DNA from: Oscillospiraceae bacterium
GTDB taxonomy: Bacteria; Bacillota; Clostridia; Oscillospirales; CAG-272
Assembly (NCBI GenBank): GCA_015064415.1
Contig: SVSG01000005.1
Coordinates: forward strand, 47,503-111,502
Direction of reading: 5' to 3'
DNA: 64,000 nucleotides
This document shows, piece after piece, positions 59,013 to 64,000 of the stretch. The translations under genes and the position numbers were made by a program. The notes under the pieces are model-generated. The model saw only the letters and a list, made by a program, of their open reading frames with translations. It had not been told where the DNA came from and searched no databases. How positions within the stretch are numbered: the stretch's first letter is position 1; each line of letters begins with the position of its first letter.

Positions 59013-59163
59013 GTACGAGGAGCGATATGGAAGCCGCACGCGTTTTTTACGAATAGTGGCACTTGCAAAGGCGGCTTCCTACGTCGCACAGCGACGTGGA
59101 CGGCCAACCACCTCGCCTGCGGCGAGCTAATCGCTTTGTCCGGGCGCTCTCTCGTGCTTTTTT
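59013..59163. other. Palindrome-rich element ending in a T-run (possible structured RNA or dispersed repeat)
   Basis: This gap between tRNA-Thr and valS holds no gene. GTACGAGGAGCG (59013-59024) can pair with CGCTC-T-CTCGTGC (59145-59157), closing three inner hairpins: 59029-59037/59071-59079 (9 bp, 33-nt loop), 59081-59087/59091-59097 (7 bp, 3-nt loop) and 59112-59117/59121-59126 (6 bp, 3-nt loop). TTTTTT follows at 59158-59163. AGCGAT (59021-59026) could instead pair with ATCGCT (59130-59135). No T-box AGGGTGGNACCGCG motif is present. It could be a folded RNA or a REP-like repeat; strand is not decided. Confidence 0.5.
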
Positions 59164-59185
59164 GCATCCGTTTTCTCCCAACCCG

Positions 59186-59214
59186 TTGACATTTTTACGC
59201 GCGCGTGATATAAT
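59186..59214 (+). promoter_or_regulatory. Consensus promoter for valS
   Basis: Perfect TTGACA (59186-59191) and perfect TATAAT (59209-59214) are 17 nt apart, with TGA making an extended -10. The leader to the valS start is only about 50 nt, so there is no room for a T-box riboswitch. Confidence 0.92.
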
Positions 59215-59269
59215 GATTTAGTATATTATGAAAAGTGTTTGTTACAAACAGTCACTCGGAGGTTATATT

Positions 59270-61987
59270 ATGAACAATCAGCACGAGCTTCCCAAGACCT
59301 ACGCCCCCGGCGAGTTTGAGGAACGCATCTATAAAAACTGGTGTGAAAAGGGTTACTTCACCCCCACCATTGACAAAAGCAAAAAGCCCTTCACCATCGT
59401 GATGCCGCCCCCCAATATCACGGGTCAGCTTCACATGGGTCACGCGCTGGATAACACGTTGCAGGATATCCTCATCCGCTACAAGCGTATGAGCGGCTTC
59501 TGCGCGCTCTGGCTCCCCGGCACCGACCACGCCTCGATCGCAACCGAGGCCAAGGTGGTGGAGGCCATGCGCAAGGAAGGACTTACCAAAGACGACGTGG
59601 GACGCGAAGGGTTCCTTGAGCGCACCTGGGAGTGGAAGCGCCAGTACGGCGGCCGTATCGTTTCTCAGCTCAAGCGCATGGGTTCCTCCTGCGACTGGTC
59701 CCGCGAGCGCTTCACGATGGACGAGGGCTGCTCTGCGGCCGTGAAGGAGGTCTTCGTCCGCCTTTATGACAAGGGCCTTATTTACCGCGGCAACCGTATG
59801 GTCAACTGGTGCCCCACCTGCGTGACCTCCATTTCCGACGCCGAGGTGGAGTACGAGGACAAGCCCGGCAACTTCTATCACCTACTTTACCCCGTCAAGG
59901 AAACGGGCGAATATCTGGAACTGGCAACCACCCGTCCCGAGACGATGCTGGGCGATACCGCCGTTGCCATCAACGCGGAGGACGAGCGCTATAAGCACCT
60001 GCACGGCTGTCACGTCATCCTGCCCCTTATCAACAAGGAAATTCCGATCGTGTGCGATGAGCACGCCGATATGACCAAGGGTACGGGCGTGGTAAAGATC
60101 ACTCCCGCCCATGACCCCAACGACTACGAGGTCGGTCAGCGCCACAATTTGCCGATGGTCCGTATCTTCACCTATGACGGCAAGATGACGGGTGCCGAGG
60201 ACAAGGCCGCCGCCGACAAGCTCTTCGAGAAGGGCACCGCCGCCGTGGGCGAGCCCGAGGTGCTGGACTGCGGCAAGTACGCCGGCATGACCACCGCCGA
60301 GGCGCGCAAGGCCATCTTGGCCGACCTGGAGGCGATCGGTGCGCTCAAGTGCATCGAGCCCCTGGCGCACAACGTGGGCACCTGCTACCGTTGCCATCAG
60401 GTCATCGAGCCGATGGTCTCCAAGCAGTGGTTCGTCAAAATGGAGCCCCTTGCCAAGCCCGCCATTGCGGCTGTGCGCGAGGGCCGCACCAAGTTTGTGC
60501 CCGAAAGATTTGAAAAGAACTACTTCCACTGGATGGAAAATATCCGCGACTGGTGCATCTCCCGTCAGCTGTGGTGGGGCCACCGCATTCCCGCCTTCTA
60601 CTGTGACGATTGCGACGAGATCGTGGTCACCAAGGAAAACACCGCTATCTGCCCCAAGTGTGGCCGCGAAATGCGTCAGGATCCCGACACGCTGGACACC
60701 TGGTTCTCCTCCGCGCTCTGGCCCTTCTCGACGCTCGGCTGGCCGAACGAGACCGAGGATCTGAAGTTCTTCTACCCCACCGACACGCTGGTGACGGGCT
60801 ACGATATCATCACCTTCTGGGTGTCGCGTATGATCTTCTCCGCGCTGGAGTACACGGGCACGGAGCCCTTTGACACCGTGCTCATTCACGGTCTGGTGCG
60901 CGACGCGCAAGGGCGCAAGATGTCCAAATCGCTTGGCAACGGCATCGATCCCCTTGCCATCATCGACCAGTACGGTGCGGACGCGCTCCGCTTTGCGCTG
61001 GCAACGGGCAACTCCCCCGGAAACGATATGCGCTTCTCCGACGAGAAGATCGAGGCCGCGCGCAACTTTGCCAACAAGCTCTGGAACGCCTCCCGCTTCG
61101 TGCGCATGAACCTTACCGTGGACAGCTTTGCCCTGCCTGCGGCCGAAAAGCTTGCCGTGGAGGACAAGTGGATCCTTTCCAAGTATCAGGAGGTCATCAA
61201 GACCGTGCGCAGCGCCCTTGACCGCTATGAGATCGGCGTGGCACTTTCCGTGCTGTACGATTTCCTTTGGGACGTGTTCTGCGACTGGTACATTGAGCTT
61301 GCCAAGGCACGCCTTAACGAAAAGGACACCGAGGGCAACCTGATCGCGCAGAACGTGATCGGCACCGTGCTTTGCGGCACGCTGAAGCTGTTGCACCCCT
61401 TCATGCCCTTCATCACCGAGGAGATCTACGCGTCGCTTCCCCACTCGGAGGAAAGCATCATGATCGCGGCGTATCCCGAATATAACGAAGCACTCTGCTT
61501 TGCCGATGCCGCCGCCGATATGGAGCGCGTGATCGCCGCCATTCGCGCCATCCGCGCCCGCCGCAACGAGATGAACGTGGTTCCCTCCCGCAAGGCGAAG
61601 ATCTATATCGCAACCAAGTATCAGGACAGCTTCGCCCCCGCGACCGAGGCGTTCTTCAAGCGCCTTGCCAGCGGCTCCGAGCTGGAGGTCGCCGCCCGCG
61701 TAGAGAATTTTGCCATCAACGCCGAGGACGCCGTACAGATCGTAACGGATGCCGCCACCATCCTGCTTCCCATGTCCGACCTTGTGGACACCGAGAAGGA
61801 GCGCGCAAGACTTTCCGCTGAGGTGGCTCGCCTTGAAAACGAGATCAAGCGCGCCGAAGCAAAGCTTGCCAACGAAAGCTTCGTCGCCAAGGCACCCGCC
61901 GCCGTCGTTGAGATCGAGCGCGGCAAGCTGGAAAAATACCGCGAAAACCTTGCAGGTGTCAAGGCCGCACTTGCCAAGTTGCACTAA
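59270..61987 (+). CDS. valS: Valine-tRNA ligase
   Basis: This 905-residue class I aminoacyl-tRNA synthetase charges tRNA-Val. PPPNITGQLHMGHAL carries the HIGH motif as HMGH (54-57). ATTRPETMLGDTAVA begins the editing (CP1) domain. GRKMSKSLGNG gives KMSKS near 550. The anticodon-binding region and a C-terminal coiled coil (about 840-905, ARLENEIKRAEAKL) complete the ValS type; the coil separates it from IleS and LeuS. The start at 59270 has GGAGG upstream. It is transcribed from the promoter at 59186 and is followed by a terminator. Confidence 0.97.
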   Translation: MNNQHELPKTYAPGEFEERIYKNWCEKGYFTPTIDKSKKPFTIVMPPPNITGQLHMGHALDNTLQDILIRYKRMSGFCALWLPGTDHASIATEAKVVEAMRKEGLTKDDVGREGFLERTWEWKRQYGGRIVSQLKRMGSSCDWSRERFTMDEGCSAAVKEVFVRLYDKGLIYRGNRMVNWCPTCVTSISDAEVEYEDKPGNFYHLLYPVKETGEYLELATTRPETMLGDTAVAINAEDERYKHLHGCHVILPLINKEIPIVCDEHADMTKGTGVVKITPAHDPNDYEVGQRHNLPMVRIFTYDGKMTGAEDKAAADKLFEKGTAAVGEPEVLDCGKYAGMTTAEARKAILADLEAIGALKCIEPLAHNVGTCYRCHQVIEPMVSKQWFVKMEPLAKPAIAAVREGRTKFVPERFEKNYFHWMENIRDWCISRQLWWGHRIPAFYCDDCDEIVVTKENTAICPKCGREMRQDPDTLDTWFSSALWPFSTLGWPNETEDLKFFYPTDTLVTGYDIITFWVSRMIFSALEYTGTEPFDTVLIHGLVRDAQGRKMSKSLGNGIDPLAIIDQYGADALRFALATGNSPGNDMRFSDEKIEAARNFANKLWNASRFVRMNLTVDSFALPAAEKLAVEDKWILSKYQEVIKTVRSALDRYEIGVALSVLYDFLWDVFCDWYIELAKARLNEKDTEGNLIAQNVIGTVLCGTLKLLHPFMPFITEEIYASLPHSEESIMIAAYPEYNEALCFADAAADMERVIAAIRAIRARRNEMNVVPSRKAKIYIATKYQDSFAPATEAFFKRLASGSELEVAARVENFAINAEDAVQIVTDAATILLPMSDLVDTEKERARLSAEVARLENEIKRAEAKLANESFVAKAPAAVVEIERGKLEKYRENLAGVKAALAKLH

Positions 61988-61990
61988 AAT

Positions 61991-62019
61991 AAAAGGCCGC
62001 CCGCAGCGGGCGGCCTTTT
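61991..62019 (+). terminator. Terminator after valS
   Basis: A 14-bp perfect stem (AAAAGGCCGCCCGC and its complement) has a single central base and ends in TTTT. It is 3 nt after the valS stop and only 19 nt before the next start codon. Confidence 0.85.
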
Positions 62020-62038
62020 GCCGAAAAACGGAGGTCGT

Positions 62039-63460
62039 ATGAAAAAACGATTCCTATCTTATATCGCACTTTTGTTGCTCCTCTCCCTTTCCCTTGCTTC
62101 CTGCGCCGAGGGGCTCCCCGGGCACGAGCTTTTCGTCGCGACCAAGGATGCCGTTGCAGATTTTTCGGAAAATATGGAGATGCTTTTTGCGGGTGACGTC
62201 CCGCTTGCACAAAACGGCAAAACGAGCTATCAGCTTGTGGTGCCGGATGGTAGCCTGAAAGAGGAGTATATGGCCGCTCTTACCTTCTTTGAAAATAACT
62301 TTCAAAGCAAGACCGGCGCTGTGCTGGACCACTGCCGCGAGAATGCCGATACGCCTAAAATTTGGCTTTATGCAAGTAATGCGCAACGCGCCGAGCTCCC
62401 CACGCTTGATGCCAACACCTTCTATATCGGCTTTGTAGGCGAGGATCTTGTGCTCCACGCCCAAAACACGCCCATGCTCTATTCCGCCATTTCCTATTTT
62501 GCAAAGGAAATTCTTCCCCTTGCAAAAGGCGGCACGCTGTCGCTGCCGCGCAGCTTCTCCTATCTTTCCACCGCTACCACGTGCCACAAAAACGAATACA
62601 TTATCACGCGCGCGGAAAATTCCTCCGAGAAAGCGATCGCCACGATCTCTTATCTGCTCGACACTCTGAACGAAAAAGCGGGTGTGCGCTTCAGCATCAA
62701 AAGCGACTTCAACACCACGGGCGCCGGCGTGAAGGAAATTCTGGTCGGTGCACCCGACCGCGCGGAATGCAATGCCATTCTGGCGGGCCTCTCTCACGAC
62801 GATTATTACATCGGCGGCGTGGGGCAAAAACTGATGATCCTTGCCAAAAACGATCTGATGCTGGAGTTGGCCGTACAAAAATTTATCGAAACGTTCCTCA
62901 ACGCGGAAAATGCCGTGTATGACAAAAGCGAGCGCATGGTACAGCTGCCGACAAGCTGTGATTATTTCCACAACGAGGCAAGTGCACTGCTTGCCAACGA
63001 AGGAAAGTGCACCGTCGCGCTGGTCCATCCCAGAAATGCAAGCAAGAAGATGCTTACCCAGATCCAACGCTTCTGCGCGCTGTTCCAGAAGCTGACCAAC
63101 GCCTCGCTTCAGGTCTGCACGGACGAGGATTATGCAAGAGACCCGAACGTATTCGAGATCCTGGTCGGTGACACGTCAAGAACGGAAAGCAAGAAGCAGA
63201 TGCGCGCGCTGGCCGAGGGCGAGTGGGCCGTGGCCATGCCCTCCGAGCATGCGCTGGTTGTGGCCGCCAAGGAGGATGACACCCTTATTGCGGCATTGCA
63301 GGCGCTTGGAAGCTATCTCACCGAGATGACTGCCAAAATCTCTCCCCAAAGCATCTTTTACGAGCACTCGTACACCGTTATTCCCGGCGTAAACCGCCTG
63401 TTGTTCTTGCCCTATTCCCTCGCGGACGAGGTGTATTTCACCCTGCCGCAGCCGCGCTGA
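62039..63460 (+). CDS. Lipoprotein with three repeated alpha/beta modules
   Basis: This 473-residue protein has a signal peptide with lipobox LASC (Cys22). It then contains three related segments at about 63-161, 185-288 and 325-428. Each has an I-x-V-type strand (TPKIWLYAS, KEILVGAPDRAE, FEILVGDTSRTE), a short hairpin (DLVLHA, KLMILA, ALVVAA) and an A-x-x-x-F/L-x-x-x-L helix. The same pattern occurs twice in the lipoprotein at 4800-7136. It recalls the N-terminal GH20b/GH67N-type domain, but there is no catalytic domain. The ATG at 62039 has GGAGG six nt upstream. Function is unknown. Confidence 0.75.
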   Translation: MKKRFLSYIALLLLLSLSLASCAEGLPGHELFVATKDAVADFSENMEMLFAGDVPLAQNGKTSYQLVVPDGSLKEEYMAALTFFENNFQSKTGAVLDHCRENADTPKIWLYASNAQRAELPTLDANTFYIGFVGEDLVLHAQNTPMLYSAISYFAKEILPLAKGGTLSLPRSFSYLSTATTCHKNEYIITRAENSSEKAIATISYLLDTLNEKAGVRFSIKSDFNTTGAGVKEILVGAPDRAECNAILAGLSHDDYYIGGVGQKLMILAKNDLMLELAVQKFIETFLNAENAVYDKSERMVQLPTSCDYFHNEASALLANEGKCTVALVHPRNASKKMLTQIQRFCALFQKLTNASLQVCTDEDYARDPNVFEILVGDTSRTESKKQMRALAEGEWAVAMPSEHALVVAAKEDDTLIAALQALGSYLTEMTAKISPQSIFYEHSYTVIPGVNRLLFLPYSLADEVYFTLPQPR

Positions 63461-63530
63461 ACCAAAGAATCAAAAAAGCTCCCACTCGTTAGCGTGATAC
63501 TCTTAACGGAGAATTTGCGTGCACAAAATG

Positions 63531-63558
63531 TCGGCAGAGAATTTGTTTTCTCTGCCGA
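63531..63558. other. Hairpin upstream of the last gene
   Basis: TCGGCAGAGAA pairs perfectly with TTCTCTGCCGA over 11 bp around TTTGTT. It could end the lipoprotein transcript (weak TTTGTG tail) or act as an operator, because a TATAAT box follows within 8 nt. The preceding 63461-63530 stretch shows no gene. Confidence 0.5.
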
Positions 63559-63562
63559 TTTG

Positions 63563-63571
63563 TGTTATAAT
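63563..63571 (+). promoter_or_regulatory. Extended -10 promoter for the last gene
   Basis: TGT-TATAAT (63563-63571) is a perfect extended -10. The 17-nt-spaced -35 would be TTGTTT, lying in the hairpin loop. The start codon at 63700 is about 120 nt downstream; the leader contains the CTTCCTCC/GGAGGAAG palindrome near 63590-63605. Confidence 0.55.
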
Positions 63572-63699
63572 GGAATTAACGAAAAGCCTTCCTCCGGGAG
63601 GAAGCCTTTGGGTGCGCGCAACCTTAGGGGTATGGGCTTTGCCCGATGCGTTTGTTAAACAAAGGCGAAACTGGCGATAAAGGCGAAAGGAAGATAATT

Positions 63700-63984
63700 A
63701 TGAAAATTAGAGGTCATAGTTTTAAGTGTGAAAATCCATTTTTCGTATATTTCAAAAAACACTATTGTCCTCACTGCGGACAAAAATTGATCCGCAAGAA
63801 AATATCACAGATCATACATTCCGATTCCGAAGAAGCAAAAGATTATGATTTTGAAGTTGCTGATATAACCGTAAAAGGTAATATGAAATTTACTCATATA
63901 GAATTCTTCTGTTCTGTATGTCAAAAGCAATATTCAGTGAAAGAAACCAAAGAAAACGACTTTTTGATTGAACGATGGAAATAA
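63700..63984 (+). CDS. Small zinc-ribbon protein of unknown function
   Basis: This 94-residue protein is not recognised as a named family. It has two Cys pairs, CPHCG (about 23-27) and CSVC (about 72-75), which could bind one zinc ion in a ribbon around a beta-rich centre. There is no signal or membrane segment. The ATG at 63700 follows AAAGGAAG; an in-frame upstream extension lacks a ribosome site. Codon use is visibly more AT-rich than the rest of the window, which suggests recent acquisition. The frame is complete, stopping at 63982-63984. Confidence 0.7.
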   Translation: MKIRGHSFKCENPFFVYFKKHYCPHCGQKLIRKKISQIIHSDSEEAKDYDFEVADITVKGNMKFTHIEFFCSVCQKQYSVKETKENDFLIERWK

Positions 63985-64000
63985 ATATTCCCCGACAGAC

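Noticed and set aside
59013..59269. T-box riboswitch controlling valS
   Set aside because: The valS promoter leaves a leader of only about 50 nt, and the conserved T-box AGGGTGGNACCGCG sequence is absent from the whole gap.
59882..61984. A 700-codon minus-strand frame opposite valS
   Set aside because: It is antisense to an intact synthetase and shows no domain or ribosome site.

Overview
The window looks like chromosome from an uncultured Clostridia (Bacillota), perhaps an Oscillospirales or Christensenellales gut lineage; the order-level guess is inference. The reasons are the Firmicutes block yqfC-yqfD-phoH-ybeY-era-recO with sporulation proteins (YqfC, YqfD, YlbJ), AddAB rather than RecBCD, MutS2, an HPr with both His15 and Ser46, sigma-A-type promoters with 17-nt spacers, strong AGGAGG ribosome binding sites, fairly GC-rich coding sequence with AT-rich intergenic gaps, and several lipoproteins. 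No prophage, insertion sequence, CRISPR array or rRNA was seen. Almost all of it is densely packed housekeeping sequence.

Layout. 1-3345 (+): end of tsaE, tsaB, rpiB, ispD, ispF, rpe (tRNA t6A modification, pentose phosphates, MEP isoprenoid pathway). 3453-9291 (-): topB followed by two surface lipoproteins, one with a metallo-beta-lactamase fold and one with BspA-type leucine-rich repeats. 9480-12104 (+): YbhN-like flippase, pssA and psd (phosphatidylethanolamine synthesis). 12149-23087 (-): yqfC, yqfD, phoH, ybeY, era, recO, mutS2, rhaB, then a divergent prs and a DUF1385 membrane protein. 23151-24239 (+): ylbJ. 24265-27631 (-): yceD-rpmF and a GH78 alpha-L-rhamnosidase. 27793-29280 (+): the NAD(P)HX repair enzyme. 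29432-37108 (-): rimM-trmD, a large O-antigen-ligase-like membrane protein, two DUF4330-type proteins, HPr, uvrC, rsmD and coaD. 37309-38513 (+): yajC, a TIGR04086 membrane protein and an ABM monooxygenase. 38578-43142 (-): rlmA, a two-component system and an HtrA protease. 43305-51083 (+): queG-like, addB, addA. 51148-58625 (-): ADP-ribosylglycohydrolase, VWA protein, macrodomain protein, sbcC, sbcD and degV. 58883-63984 (+): tRNA-Thr(GGU), a palindrome-rich element, valS, a multi-module lipoprotein and an AT-rich zinc-ribbon gene.

How it fits together. DNA repair is unusually well represented: AddAB, SbcCD, UvrC, MutS2, RecO and TopB. The most interesting accessory piece sits between AddAB and SbcCD. 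It is a three-gene minus-strand module (macrodomain fused to a helix-turn-helix-like tail, VWA/MIDAS protein, ADP-ribosylglycohydrolase) that looks built to bind and remove ADP-ribose, and it may be co-transcribed with sbcDC. Other points of interest are two lipoproteins sharing a repeated module reminiscent of the N-terminal domains of GH20/GH67 enzymes, a folded-looking 150-nt element after tRNA-Thr that ends in a T-run, and a tRNA-Thr with C at the near-invariant position 55. All functional calls come from reading motifs; no database search was run.
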